The notes under the pieces: generated by a model
Database searches by the model: none
What the model was told of the DNA's origin: nothing
Seen by the model: only the letters and a program-made list of their open reading frames with translations
Position numbers and translations under genes: made by a program
In this document: piece by piece, positions 1 through 8,788 of the stretch
Layout of the letters: each line of letters starts with the position of its first letter
How positions within the stretch are numbered: position 1 is the first letter of the stretch
Assembly: GCF_025457425.1 (NCBI RefSeq)
Contig: NZ_JAMXIA010000001.1
Coordinates: 3,596,001-3,660,000 of the forward strand
DNA: 64,000 nucleotides
Source of the DNA: Chryseobacterium foetidum
GTDB lineage: Bacteria > Bacteroidota > Bacteroidia > Flavobacteriales > Weeksellaceae
Direction of reading: 5' to 3'

Positions 1-240
1 GGAATGTGGGAAACCATTTTTATCAACAGTCTCAGACAGCAGATCAGAGTCTACGAACCCAGAATTGTAGATGCAAAAGTAGATGCTCACCTCGAATTTG
101 TAGAGCATAATTACGATACCAAAGAGCATACAGAAATCAAAAAGAAGGTGAAAATTGCCGTCAATGCCCGCATGGAGGCCAGTGGCGAGCGCTACAGTTT
201 TGCCACCGAAATTTTTCTCAGCCCGATGTCTATTGACTAA
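1..240 (+). CDS. tssE: Type VI secretion baseplate protein TssE (gp25-like), 3' fragment
   Basis: The reading frame is open from base 1, so this is the C-terminal ~79 residues of a gene starting outside the window; the internal ATG at 4 need not be the start. The visible part has the pattern of the gp25/TssE baseplate wedge fold: an arginine-rich helix, then a YEPRI stretch and two beta strands ending in FLSPMSID. TssE is a cytoplasmic wedge protein that docks the contractile sheath. The call is supported mainly by the next gene, a TssF homologue 44 bp downstream on the same strand, as in Bacteroidetes (type iii) T6SS clusters. Only a fragment is visible, so identity rests partly on context. 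Confidence 0.72.
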   Translation, partial: GMWETIFINSLRQQIRVYEPRIVDAKVDAHLEFVEHNYDTKEHTEIKKKVKIAVNARMEASGERYSFATEIFLSPMSID

Positions 241-284
241 GGCTTTTTCTGTTTAATTATTTTTAATTTTTTTCAAAAACATTT

Positions 285-2159
285 ATGAATCTGGATCAAA
301 ATATATATTCAAAAGAATCTGTAAAAGCACGAATGTTGCAGAACGCTACCAAAATCTGGGGCGTAAAAAGTCCGCAGTCTCTGGATCCTTTTGTGAAATT
401 GCTGATCGATGCTTTCAGTACCGAAATATTTAAAACCAACAACGAAGTACAGTCGGTGAACAGCCGTATTCTAGAGAAACTTTCCAAACTTCTTACTCCA
501 AATATTTACACCCATCCTTTTCCGGCACACGCGATTGCCTTTGTGAACCCTTCTGAAATTTCGGAAAAACTCTGGGAGCATACCGAGTTTTTTTTCAAGA
601 AAACAATTGCTTCCAGCATCAAAGGCGAGTCTGACAGACAGGTAAGTATTCCGTTTACGCCGATAGATTCTGTTGTTTTAAACAAATTGCAGACTTCAGT
701 GATGATTGTTGGTAACACCTGCTATGGCATCGATGAGAAGCTCAATAAAATCCCAATGGGGAGAATTCAGAGTAAGATTGAAGACTACCGAAAAATCACC
801 ATCGGAATCGATGCAAGCCATTTGAAAGGTGAGAAGTTCCCGAAACATTTGAGTCTGTACTGCTCAAATCCTTCTTTTGAGCATCTGGATTATGTTTTTA
901 AACTATTACCGTTTACCGAAATTACTTCCAATGGAAATGAAATTGCCGTGCGTGGCGGTCTTTCCTATGAGAAGAATGTTTCGTATCAGGGTTATGAAGA
1001 AATCTTTAACGAACAGTCGATCAGAACTAAAATTAAGACTTCACTTAAGAATATTTACGAACAGAAATTTATAGAAATTATTGGACTTTCTGACAAACTT
1101 TTGCTTGAAAATGTTCTTCCTCAGGAAATTCAGCATTTATCTGAACTTGAATCTCTTCAGAATTTTGTTTCAGGTAAAAATATGCTTTGGCTGACCATAA
1201 AATTTCCACCACAGTTTACTGCTGAGATTTTAGATAATTTTTCTTTTGTTTTAAATGCTTTTCCGGTGTACAACAGAGGCTGGAAAAAAACCGAATACAG
1301 TTTGGATGTGATGGGAAACAATATTCCTCTCATTACCGATGTCGGCGAGCATTTTCTTTACGTAGATGAAGTGCAGGACGGCGATGGAAACTATTATCAG
1401 GAAATTCCGTTTACTCCGAATGATCATTTGAAAAAAGGACTTTATACCGTAAGAAAAGGCGGAATGGAGCGTTTCAACAACCGAAATGCTGTCGATATGA
1501 TTGCCAATGTTCTGGAATTGACAAGAGACGAAATCACGGCATTTTCTCTTTTAAACAGAGACAATGTGAAAACGGTTCTCAATGAAATTTCCGGGCAGAT
1601 GAAAACCATGATGCAGAAAATCAATAACGTAAGACAAAATACCAGACAGGATTTTAATTACGTGATTCTTGAGCCTCTGGAAAATTCAAAGCATACTTTT
1701 GCGGCTTTTTGGTACACCAACTGTACTTTGGCCAATCAAATGAGACCGGGAACAGAACTTTCAAATCAGAAAAAATCACAGTTTATGACGCTTCTCACAG
1801 AAAGTTTGGGAGGGGCAGAAGAGCAGACGGGGACAGACAGCATTCAGGCTTTTAAATTTGCTTTAACATCAACCGACAAAATTATTACCATTCAGGATGT
1901 GAAAAATTATTGCGAAATGGTATTGAAAGATGAACTGAAGGAAATTCGGGTGACGCGCGGAACGATGATCAGCAGTAAGCCAAAAGAAGGTTTCATCCGA
2001 ACAGTCCAGATTACAATTATCCCACAGAATTATGCTTTCTACGGCAAAAGATATTGGGATAATATGGCGGGAGTTTTGAAAAATCAAATTATTTCCCGTG
2101 CTATCGATGGCTTGGAATACATTTTGGAAGTGAAAGACGAGGATGATTTAATCAACTAA
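285..2159 (+). CDS. tssF: Type VI secretion baseplate subunit TssF
   Basis: A 624-residue soluble protein without signal peptide or membrane segments. The N-terminus has the TssF pattern: an early helix, then WGVKSPQSLDPFVKLLIDAF and a long helical stretch ending in LTPNIYTHPFPAHAIA, corresponding to the 'P..P' segment conserved in VCA0110-type proteins. The length fits TssF (about 600 residues). TssF is a baseplate wedge component working with TssE, TssG and TssK. It follows the tssE fragment by 44 bp, so the two are probably co-transcribed. No T6SS gene follows, so this is the right-hand edge of the cluster. The Bacteroidetes version is divergent, so assignment is by pattern and neighbourhood. 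Confidence 0.8.
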   Translation: MNLDQNIYSKESVKARMLQNATKIWGVKSPQSLDPFVKLLIDAFSTEIFKTNNEVQSVNSRILEKLSKLLTPNIYTHPFPAHAIAFVNPSEISEKLWEHTEFFFKKTIASSIKGESDRQVSIPFTPIDSVVLNKLQTSVMIVGNTCYGIDEKLNKIPMGRIQSKIEDYRKITIGIDASHLKGEKFPKHLSLYCSNPSFEHLDYVFKLLPFTEITSNGNEIAVRGGLSYEKNVSYQGYEEIFNEQSIRTKIKTSLKNIYEQKFIEIIGLSDKLLLENVLPQEIQHLSELESLQNFVSGKNMLWLTIKFPPQFTAEILDNFSFVLNAFPVYNRGWKKTEYSLDVMGNNIPLITDVGEHFLYVDEVQDGDGNYYQEIPFTPNDHLKKGLYTVRKGGMERFNNRNAVDMIANVLELTRDEITAFSLLNRDNVKTVLNEISGQMKTMMQKINNVRQNTRQDFNYVILEPLENSKHTFAAFWYTNCTLANQMRPGTELSNQKKSQFMTLLTESLGGAEEQTGTDSIQAFKFALTSTDKIITIQDVKNYCEMVLKDELKEIRVTRGTMISSKPKEGFIRTVQITIIPQNYAFYGKRYWDNMAGVLKNQIISRAIDGLEYILEVKDEDDLIN

Positions 2160-2185
2160 ATTTCGGGCAGACAATTTATTTTCCC

Positions 2186-2193
2186 TAAATTTG
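2186..2193 (+). promoter_or_regulatory. -7 box (TAAATTTG) of the META-domain gene
   Basis: An exact TAnnTTTG Bacteroidetes -7 element lies 20 bp before the ATG at 2214, so the META-domain lipoprotein probably has its own promoter and is not simply read through from tssF. Confidence 0.55.
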
Positions 2194-2213
2194 AATTAAT
2201 AAAATTTAAAAAA

Positions 2214-2627
2214 ATGAAAAAGTATATCTTAGGTCTTTTGGGAGCTGCGACGATTGTTTCCTGCGGAACGATGGGAGGAAGTTCTTCTTCATCGAAAGTA
2301 GGTAAAACACAGGCTTCTATCTCCAATACCAAATGGGTTTTGGCTGACAAGGTAAAAGGAACGGTGCCAACATTGAACATTGAAGGCAGCAAAATCAACG
2401 GAAACGGTGGCTGTAACAGATTTTTCGGAACTGTGGCGATGGATGCACAGTCAGGAACGTTTACACCTTCAGGAGTTGGTTCTACAAAAATGGCCTGCGA
2501 AAATATGAGTGTTGAAAACAATTACCTCGGAGCTTTGCAAAAAGTGAATAAATATGTGGTAACAGATTCCAGTTTAGAACTTTATCAGGACAGCTTATTG
2601 CTTTTAAAATTCAACAAAGCGGAGTAG
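2214..2627 (+). CDS. META domain-containing lipoprotein (HslJ-like)
   Basis: 137 residues. The N-terminus MKKYILGLLGAATIVSC is a lipoprotein signal peptide with the lipobox cysteine at residue 17, followed by a Ser-rich linker. The rest is one META/HslJ domain: SNTKWVL near residue 38, then INGNGGCNRFFG and the later TKMACEN motif, both diagnostic of the family. META proteins are small envelope proteins of poorly defined function; E. coli HslJ is linked to heat shock and novobiocin resistance. The gene has its own -7 box at 2186 and a hairpin terminator after the stop, so it is likely monocistronic and unrelated to the T6SS genes. Confidence 0.88.
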   Translation: MKKYILGLLGAATIVSCGTMGGSSSSSKVGKTQASISNTKWVLADKVKGTVPTLNIEGSKINGNGGCNRFFGTVAMDAQSGTFTPSGVGSTKMACENMSVENNYLGALQKVNKYVVTDSSLELYQDSLLLLKFNKAE

Positions 2628-2647
2628 GATATTTTCTTATAAAAATA

Positions 2648-2680
2648 AAAACCTGATTAAATCGATCAGGTTTTTCTGTT
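2648..2680 (+). terminator. Rho-independent terminator, probably bidirectional
   Basis: Stem ACCTGAT/ATCAGGT (2651-2657 with 2665-2671), with an A-run before and a T-run after, between convergent genes ending at 2627 (+) and 2682 (-). Confidence 0.8.
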
Positions 2681-2681
2681 T

Positions 2682-3761
2682 TTATTCGGTAACAATGGCA
2701 TCTCTTTCACCATCTTCTTTTTTTCCTTCTTCAATCATTTCTTCGGCTTCAGCTTTTTCTTCGGCATCTGCAGAATCAATTCTTTCTTCCTGATCATCAT
2801 TCACATGATCAATTTTAAATTTACAGTAGACAGGAAGGTGGTCTGAACCAAAATTATCCAGAGTTTTTAAAGTATCAATAAAAATTTCTTCACTGTGAAA
2901 CATCAGGTCAATCGGAAATCTGAAAAATCTGTATTTTGCATGAAATGTGGAAACAAAGGCGTGCCCGATTCTAGGATCCAGCAGTTCACTTGTTTTCCTG
3001 AAGAGAACGGAAGATTTAGACCAAGCCACATTATTAAAATCTCCAACCACGATGACGGGTTTGTGAATTTCCTTCACTCTTTTTGCCGTGCTGAGAAGGT
3101 CGCCATCTCTTTCTTTAGATGTTTTTTCTTCTGTAGGACTCGGGGGCGGCGGATGAACTCCGAAAAATACGAATTCAAAACCGTCAGTTGTTTTCAAATG
3201 TGCCTCAATGCTCGGAATATCGTCTGCAACAAAAAAATGTGTTTTGGATTCGGAAATTTCAAGTTTGGAATAAAAGTGCATTCCATACGTGTTTTCCAAT
3301 GTTACTTTGTGCTGAAACGGATAGTCCTTTTCAAGAACTTTAAACGCATTTTCCCAGTCGCCATTGCTTTCCATGGTAAGAAAAACATCCGGTTTACAGT
3401 GGTTAATAAGATTGATAAACTGTTTAAAATCTGTATTAAACTGATACACATTTGCCGAAATAAACTGCAGTGGCTTTGAAGCTTTATCTGAAGGTTTATG
3501 GTCTTTGATAAGGTAGAGCGGCGTGTATTTAATCAGCACAATTCCGTGATAGATGATGAGAAGCAACAGAATTCCCTGAAATATTTTCCATGTTAAATCT
3601 TTTTCAAGGAAAAATCCAAATCCAAACGTGAGTACTGCGATTACAAAAACCTGAATCTTGCCAAAATCCGGAACGCGAAAAACCCAGTAGGTGCTGGGAA
3701 TTTTTGGAAGAACGGAAAATAAAACGATTAAAATACTCAGTACAAAATATAGTTCCCACAT
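2682..3761 (-). CDS. Membrane-anchored endonuclease/exonuclease/phosphatase family protein
   Basis: 359 residues. Three hydrophobic helices lie within the first ~80 residues, followed by an EEP (DNase I-like) domain. Visible catalytic signatures are the ME(S)N segment after DVFLT, the VVGDFNN motif and the C-terminal GSDHLPVY motif carrying the Asp-His pair. This is the usual architecture of Bacteroidetes 'endonuclease/exonuclease/phosphatase' membrane proteins. The substrate (nucleic acid, phospholipid or inositol phosphate) cannot be told from sequence. The last ~35 residues are a strongly acidic Glu-rich tail outside the domain. It is single and convergent with the META gene. Confidence 0.85.
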   Translation of the reverse strand: MWELYFVLSILIVLFSVLPKIPSTYWVFRVPDFGKIQVFVIAVLTFGFGFFLEKDLTWKIFQGILLLLIIYHGIVLIKYTPLYLIKDHKPSDKASKPLQFISANVYQFNTDFKQFINLINHCKPDVFLTMESNGDWENAFKVLEKDYPFQHKVTLENTYGMHFYSKLEISESKTHFFVADDIPSIEAHLKTTDGFEFVFFGVHPPPPSPTEEKTSKERDGDLLSTAKRVKEIHKPVIVVGDFNNVAWSKSSVLFRKTSELLDPRIGHAFVSTFHAKYRFFRFPIDLMFHSEEIFIDTLKTLDNFGSDHLPVYCKFKIDHVNDDQEERIDSADAEEKAEAEEMIEEGKKEDGERDAIVTE

Positions 3762-3829
3762 AGTTCATCAAACGAAAGCACTAATTTAGATATAATTAAA
3801 AAAGTACCAAAAGAAAACGCATTACATTT

Positions 3830-3861
3830 AAAATAAAAAAAGCCGCCCATTTCTGAGCGAC
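3830..3861 (-). terminator. Rho-independent terminator of the first M13 peptidase gene
   Basis: On the minus strand a stem GTCGCTC/GGGCGGC (3861-3855 with 3848-3842, two G-U pairs) is followed by seven T residues, 10 bp past the stop codon at 3872. Confidence 0.75.
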
Positions 3862-3871
3862 CTTAGGTATA

Positions 3872-5908
3872 TTACCAAATCTTAATTCTTTCTTCAGGAG
3901 CCTTATATAATTTGTCTCCTTTTTTTACGTCAAACGCCTTGTAGAAAGCATCCACATTCATTAAAGGTGCAAAACTTCTGAAATATCCCGGAGAGTGCGG
4001 GTCTGTTTTTACCTGATTGATCATGTATTTTTCGCTGGATAAAGTTCTCCAAACGGTTGCCCAGCTCAGGAAAAATCTCTGATCCTGAGTGTAGCCGCTG
4101 ATGGTTCCCGGATTTCCTTTATCTTTCAGATACATTTGCAATGCATCGTAAGCGATATTTACACCACCTAAATCTGCAATATTTTCACCGTTTGTAAACG
4201 TTCCATTCACGAAAGTTCCTTTTACAGGCTCGTATTTATCATATTGAGCAGCCAAAGCTTTTGTTGCTTTTTCAAAATTGGCTTTATCTTCCGGCGTCCA
4301 CCAGTCTACTAAGTTTCCGTCAGCGTCAAACTGAGCACCTGAATCGTCGAATCCGTGAGAGATTTCGTGACCGATTACAGCACCAATTCCACCAAAATTC
4401 ACGGCAGCATCTGCTTTAGGATTGAAGAAAGGTGGTTGTAGAATCGCAGCCGGGAAAACGATCTCATTGTTTACCGGATTGTAGTAAGCATTTACCGTTT
4501 GTGGCGTCATTCCCCATTCGGTTTTGTCAACCGGTTTTCCTATTTTCTCCAGGCTTTTCCCGTATTGCCATTCTCCAATGTTCTGAAGGTTGGCATAAAG
4601 ATTTCCACCTTTTGATTCCGGAGTGATTTTCAATTTAGAATAATCTTTCCATTTATCTGGATAAGCCACTTTTACAGTGAATTTATTTAATTTTTCCAAA
4701 GCTTTAACCTTCGTTGTAGAAGACATCCAGCTTAGTCCGTTAATGTGAACTACGAAACTTTTCTTTAAATAATCGATCAGTTCAACCATCTGAGCTTTTG
4801 CTTCAGCAGGAAAATATTTTTCAACATAAAGTTTACCGAAAGCTTCACCCAAAGAACCATTGATTAATTCAAATCCTCTTTTGTTTAAAGCTCTTTGCTC
4901 CTGCTGACCTCTTAAATATTTACCATAAAAAGCAAATTTTGCATTGCCTAATTTTTCACTTAAATAAGATGCATTTCCGCTGATCATGTGGAATTTAAGA
5001 TAATCTTTGATCACAGGAAGCGTCTTCGCATTTACCAGCTGATCAAAGTTTTTATAATAACCTAATTCACTGATGATTACTCTGTCTGTATTTACACCAA
5101 CTTTTTTAAGATAAGCAGGAAGATCTACATTTTTTACCAAAGTTTTCAGTTCAGCCATCGTTTTAGGATTGTACTGAAGATTGTTGTCACGGCTTTGCTC
5201 GTTGGTCAGTAAGTTTTTGGCAATGCTCTTTTCATACTCCACAATTCCTTTAGCAGCTGCGTCAGCGTTGGTATAACCCAATTCTTTCAGCATGGAAGCA
5301 ACATACTTTTCGTATTCTGCCAATGCTTCCGTATTTTTTGCATCTACTTTCTGGTAGTAATCTCTTCCCATTCCCAATGAAGCGTCACCAAGGTAAACAG
5401 CGTTCATATTTGAGTTTTTAAGGTCAGAATAAACGCCCCATCCGTAGAAATTATTTTCGCCCTCCTTCGTTACAGAAGTTAAATAATTCTGAAGATCAGT
5501 AAGATTTTTGATGGCGTCGATTTTAGAAATATTGGCTTGAATAGGCTTTATCCCGTCAGCATTTCTCTTCTCCATGTTCATGTATGTCGCATACAAATCC
5601 TGAATTTTTTTGCCTTCACTTCCTTCTGCAAATTTATCCTTCAAAAGAGAATTCAAAATCGTCATCGAATTGTTGTCGGTATCGTCAGCCAGTTTGTTGA
5701 AGCTTCCCCACGTTGGTTTATCAGAAGGGATTTTCGCCGTTTTCATCCAGCTTCCGTTTACAAAATTGTAAAAGTCATCCTGCGGACGAACGTTTTTATC
5801 CATATAATTCAGTTCCAAACCTGCTTCTGTAACCGGTTTGGCAGACTTCTGTGCATTTACAGCAAAAGTTCCTGCCAATAGAACTAAAGATAATGTCAGT
5901 TTTTTCAT
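3872..5908 (-). CDS. M13 family zinc metallopeptidase (PepO/neprilysin-like), secreted
   Basis: 678 residues. MKKLTLSLVLLAGTFAVNAQ is a classical Sec signal peptide, so the enzyme is probably soluble in the periplasm. The M13 N-terminal domain starts with the VRPQDDFYNFVNGSW pattern. The catalytic domain has the zinc motif HEISH in VIGHEISHGFDDSG near residue 514 and the third ligand in ENIADLGG near residue 574, with NAYYNP before them as in neprilysins. M13 enzymes cleave small peptides on the N-side of hydrophobic residues. A second, clearly paralogous gene lies at 22737-24824 but has a lipoprotein signal, so the two copies probably act at different envelope locations. The Bacteroidetes family length is ~670-690, so this copy is intact. 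Confidence 0.93.
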   Translation of the reverse strand: MKKLTLSLVLLAGTFAVNAQKSAKPVTEAGLELNYMDKNVRPQDDFYNFVNGSWMKTAKIPSDKPTWGSFNKLADDTDNNSMTILNSLLKDKFAEGSEGKKIQDLYATYMNMEKRNADGIKPIQANISKIDAIKNLTDLQNYLTSVTKEGENNFYGWGVYSDLKNSNMNAVYLGDASLGMGRDYYQKVDAKNTEALAEYEKYVASMLKELGYTNADAAAKGIVEYEKSIAKNLLTNEQSRDNNLQYNPKTMAELKTLVKNVDLPAYLKKVGVNTDRVIISELGYYKNFDQLVNAKTLPVIKDYLKFHMISGNASYLSEKLGNAKFAFYGKYLRGQQEQRALNKRGFELINGSLGEAFGKLYVEKYFPAEAKAQMVELIDYLKKSFVVHINGLSWMSSTTKVKALEKLNKFTVKVAYPDKWKDYSKLKITPESKGGNLYANLQNIGEWQYGKSLEKIGKPVDKTEWGMTPQTVNAYYNPVNNEIVFPAAILQPPFFNPKADAAVNFGGIGAVIGHEISHGFDDSGAQFDADGNLVDWWTPEDKANFEKATKALAAQYDKYEPVKGTFVNGTFTNGENIADLGGVNIAYDALQMYLKDKGNPGTISGYTQDQRFFLSWATVWRTLSSEKYMINQVKTDPHSPGYFRSFAPLMNVDAFYKAFDVKKGDKLYKAPEERIKIW

Positions 5909-5971
5909 TTTTTTATAATTTGTACAATAAGTAGATTATGATTAAGAATTGTTACTTTAAAATTCAATTTT

Positions 5972-7222
5972 TTATTCAGAAATTAAAATTGAAACCAAAT
6001 CCTGGATCACTTTCTGCGCTGTGAAATGCATAAAATCAAGCCTTTCGAGATGAGGCATAAACAGTTTTGAATTGTGAGTTTTATCGCCGATTTTTATAGA
6101 ATAATAAACCAAACCAATATCTTTTCCGTCTTCACCTTTTCCCGGACCAGCAACGCCAGTCGTGGAAAGTGCGATATCTGTTTTAAATAAATTTTGGCAA
6201 CCCGCCGCCATTTCCGCAGCAACTTCCTCACTCACAACGGTGTATTGATCGACAGTTTCTTTTTTTATATTTAAAATATCGATCTTTTTCTGAGTATCGT
6301 AAGGAATTATTCCACCTGAAAAGTACTTTGAACTGCCTGGATTTGAAGTGATTAGTTTTGCCAGTTCGCCTCCCGTACAGCTTTCTGCAGTAGATAATGT
6401 CAGTTTTTTTTCGTTTAAAATTTCAGCAAGAATTTTTTCAATTTTATCTTCTGAAGTGGCAATCACATTCGGTTTAATGAGAGGTAAAAGTTTTTGAATT
6501 ACCTCTTCCAATTCGTGCTTTAGTAGATTTTCGTTATCGCCACTCGCAGTAATTCTCAATTTTACACGGGTTCCGACAGGAAGATAGGAAAGCGAAATAT
6601 GTGCAGGCAAAGCGAGCTCCCAATCCTCTATCATATCTGCTAAAATACTTTCGGGAATTCCCACAACGGAAACGATTCTTGTCGTAAGATAATTAAGGCT
6701 GAATTTTTCCTTTAAATAAGGAATGATCTGATCTTTTATTAAAGGTTTCACTTCATAAGGAACGCCAGGCAGACTAAAAACAATTTTTCCATTTTCTTCC
6801 ATCATCATACACGGAGCTGTTCCGAAATGGTTCTGGAAGACCGTAGATTTTGTAGGAACAAAAGCCTGTTCGCGGTTTCTTTCCAGTATTTCTATTCTGC
6901 CGCGCTTTTCCATGTAAGCTTTAAGATGTTCAAAAGTTTTCTCATCCAAAGCAATTTCATCATCAAAAAAATCAGCGATGGCTTTCTTGGTTTTATCGTC
7001 TCTTGTTGGTCCTAGACCTCCGGTTGTTATGACTAAATCGCCAATCCCGAATGCAGATTTCAAAGTGTTTTTAATGATTTCAATTTCATCAGAAATGGTA
7101 AAAATCTGTACCACTTTGATACCGATGTTTTTAAGTTCGGTAGCAATAAAATTTGAATTGGTATCCACGGTATTTCCGGATAAAATTTCGTCTCCGATGG
7201 TAATAAGAACTGCGTTTTGCAT
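5972..7222 (-). CDS. cinA: CinA-like protein (competence/damage-inducible protein A)
   Basis: 416 residues from the ATG at 7222. The open frame continues upstream to 7459, but those 79 extra residues resemble no CinA and overlap the divergent neighbour; MQNAVLITIGDEILSGN is the canonical start. The N-terminal MoCF/COG1058 domain shows GDEILSGNTVDTNS and TGGLGPTRDD; the C-terminal domain shows AESCTGGELA and VAGPGKGE, typical of NMN deamidase (PncC-type) activity. The two-domain protein is linked to pyridine nucleotide salvage and ADP-ribose hydrolysis. It is 63 bp downstream of the M13 gene on the same strand and divergent from the gene at 7337. Confidence 0.93.
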   Translation of the reverse strand: MQNAVLITIGDEILSGNTVDTNSNFIATELKNIGIKVVQIFTISDEIEIIKNTLKSAFGIGDLVITTGGLGPTRDDKTKKAIADFFDDEIALDEKTFEHLKAYMEKRGRIEILERNREQAFVPTKSTVFQNHFGTAPCMMMEENGKIVFSLPGVPYEVKPLIKDQIIPYLKEKFSLNYLTTRIVSVVGIPESILADMIEDWELALPAHISLSYLPVGTRVKLRITASGDNENLLKHELEEVIQKLLPLIKPNVIATSEDKIEKILAEILNEKKLTLSTAESCTGGELAKLITSNPGSSKYFSGGIIPYDTQKKIDILNIKKETVDQYTVVSEEVAAEMAAGCQNLFKTDIALSTTGVAGPGKGEDGKDIGLVYYSIKIGDKTHNSKLFMPHLERLDFMHFTAQKVIQDLVSILISE

Positions 7223-7336
7223 GCTTTTGATTTTGAAAAAAAATTCGTTACAAATGACGTGAAAATCTCTGTAGCGGGCAAAAGAAAATGATTTTTTATA
7301 TCTTTGATTTCTACTGTTGATAACTATAATTACACT

Positions 7337-7813
7337 ATGACAAAATACGATGATGCTTCTTGGCATTACGGCGGAGATTTTCCTGAAGAGCTTCCACAAA
7401 AAAACAGCGCGACCCACACGGGAATGTTTCTGAACTGGTGCATTAATCATAATCTTCATTCTCAGGAATTACAGGAAGATCATGAGAATGAAATTGAAAG
7501 CTTAAAAAGACGTGAAATCACAGGCGCTGAATTTGTGATCAGTGTTTTGGATGGGAAATTTTCTGAAGATGATCTGAATGATTTCGGAAACGCTTTTGCA
7601 AAAGACTATTACGTTGACGAAACTGATTTTGCCGCTCAATACAGTTCATTTGCCACAGATTACATCAATATTTTCGACAGCATCGCCGAAGAAAGTGATT
7701 TTGAATATGAAACTTTTTATCACATTGAAGATACTTACGAAAACTATGATATGATGAAACAGGTGATTGACCATCGCTTTCAGGAATGGAAGGAGTATAA
7801 GAATCTTAATTGA
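7337..7813 (+). CDS. Conserved hypothetical acidic protein (DUF7832-like)
   Basis: 158 residues from ATG 7337. The frame is open to 7304, but MTKYDDASWHYGGDFP is the recognisable family start. The N-terminal KYDDASWHY..DFP....ATHTGMFLNWC block recalls a family I believe is catalogued as DUF7832; this was not checked. The protein is rich in Asp, Glu and aromatic residues, has no signal peptide or membrane segment, and is predicted to be cytoplasmic. It is divergent from cinA and ends in a strong hairpin terminator, so it is a single-gene unit. Function unknown; similar small acidic proteins occur as orphan immunity-like genes, but no toxin is visible here. Confidence 0.75.
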   Translation: MTKYDDASWHYGGDFPEELPQKNSATHTGMFLNWCINHNLHSQELQEDHENEIESLKRREITGAEFVISVLDGKFSEDDLNDFGNAFAKDYYVDETDFAAQYSSFATDYINIFDSIAEESDFEYETFYHIEDTYENYDMMKQVIDHRFQEWKEYKNLN

Positions 7814-7825
7814 AATTTCTCGAAA

Positions 7826-7858
7826 AAACCTCACAGGCTTTCGAAACCTGTGAGGTTT
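7826..7858 (+). terminator. Strong hairpin terminator
   Basis: A perfect 12-bp stem AAACCTCACAGG/CCTGTGAGGTTT around a CTTTCGAAA loop lies 12 bp after the stop at 7813. It shares its TTTCGAAA loop style with the terminator at 11887. Confidence 0.85.
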
Positions 7859-7952
7859 GAGAGGTATTTGAACCGTAAGATTTATTAGCACGTTAAGGAT
7901 GATTAAGTTGAGCTCTACTTTAAGCAAATACTTAATAAATCTATCTGATTTT

Positions 7953-7995
7953 CTTAAAAAATCTTAACCAATTAATAACCTTAATGGTTTAAAAT
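7953..7995. repeat. Dispersed intergenic repeat, copy 1 (inverted relative to 35026-35069)
   Basis: Read on the minus strand, this ~43-bp AT-rich stretch (TAAACCATTAAGGTTATTAA and following bases) closely matches 35026-35069 on the plus strand with only a few mismatches. Both copies lie just outside coding genes. Confidence 0.6.
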
Positions 7996-8009
7996 CTTTG
8001 GTTCAAATT

Positions 8010-8744
8010 CTAAGAAAAAACTTTCAAAAACTGCTCTTTAAAACTCCCCGATACCTCAATTTCAGTTTGATCAGTCAGTGTTGCGGTACCGCTTTTGTGA
8101 TAAGATTTTACGAATCCGGTATTGATAATATGCGAACGGTGAACTCTTACAAAGGGGTTTTCCAGCAGATCATCGAAATGTTTCAGAAACCGGCAAACCA
8201 TTTTCCTGGAACCGTCTGTAAGATAAACCTGCGTGAAATTTCCATCGGCCTGAAGTCTGACGATATCTTCTGTTTTTACGACATCAAAACCCTGCAAAGT
8301 CGGGAGAATAAGTTGCTGTTTTTCCGGTTTTAATTTTAAATTTTCAAGAAGAATTTTATTTCGGTTGAGTTCTTCTTTATTTTGAATACTTTCAGCGACT
8401 TTATTTACCGCAACGATCAATTCCTGAATGTCTATCGGTTTTAAAATATAATAACTTGCAGATTTGTTTAGAGCCTGCAAAGAATATTGTGAAAACGCTG
8501 TAATGAAAATTGTTTCGTAGGAAAATTCTTTAGTTGCTTCCAACACGTCAAAAGCATTCCCGAACGGCATTTCAACATCAAGAAAAACCAGTTGTGGCCG
8601 CGTTTCAGAAATTAACGGAACGGCTTCTTTAATATTTTCCGCCTCTCCCAAAATCTCGACTTGCGGACAATATTTTGTGAGATAATTTCTAAGAACTTCT
8701 CTTGCTATTTTTTCGTCGTCTACTATTACGGATTTTATTTTCAT
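8010..8744 (-). CDS. LytTR-family response regulator A
   Basis: 244 residues. The N-terminal receiver has VIVDDEKIAR at the start and the phospho-acceptor Asp in FLDVEMP near residue 55, with conserved T/S in FITAFSQ and Lys in LKPIDIQ. The C-terminal ~100 residues form a LytTR DNA-binding domain, including IVRLQADGNFTQVYL and the signature FVRVHRSHIIN. LytTR domains bind two ~9-bp direct repeats spaced 21 bp apart. It follows the histidine kinase gene at 8789 by 44 bp and is presumably its partner. Candidate target sites with exactly that architecture lie upstream of the kinase and of the genes at 10904, 12045 and 12861. Confidence 0.93.
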   Translation of the reverse strand: MKIKSVIVDDEKIAREVLRNYLTKYCPQVEILGEAENIKEAVPLISETRPQLVFLDVEMPFGNAFDVLEATKEFSYETIFITAFSQYSLQALNKSASYYILKPIDIQELIVAVNKVAESIQNKEELNRNKILLENLKLKPEKQQLILPTLQGFDVVKTEDIVRLQADGNFTQVYLTDGSRKMVCRFLKHFDDLLENPFVRVHRSHIINTGFVKSYHKSGTATLTDQTEIEVSGSFKEQFLKVFS

Positions 8745-8788
8745 ACGGGCATGTTTAAGGTTTAAAGTTTAATGTTTAAAGTTTGAAA

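Noticed and set aside
2895..3479. 194-residue open frame on the plus strand
   Set aside because: Antisense to the endonuclease/exonuclease/phosphatase gene, rich in Cys, Phe and Lys, no family pattern; a shadow ORF.
7223..7459. 79-residue N-terminal extension of CinA
   Set aside because: No resemblance to CinA, and it overlaps the divergent gene at 7337; the family start at 7222 is clear.
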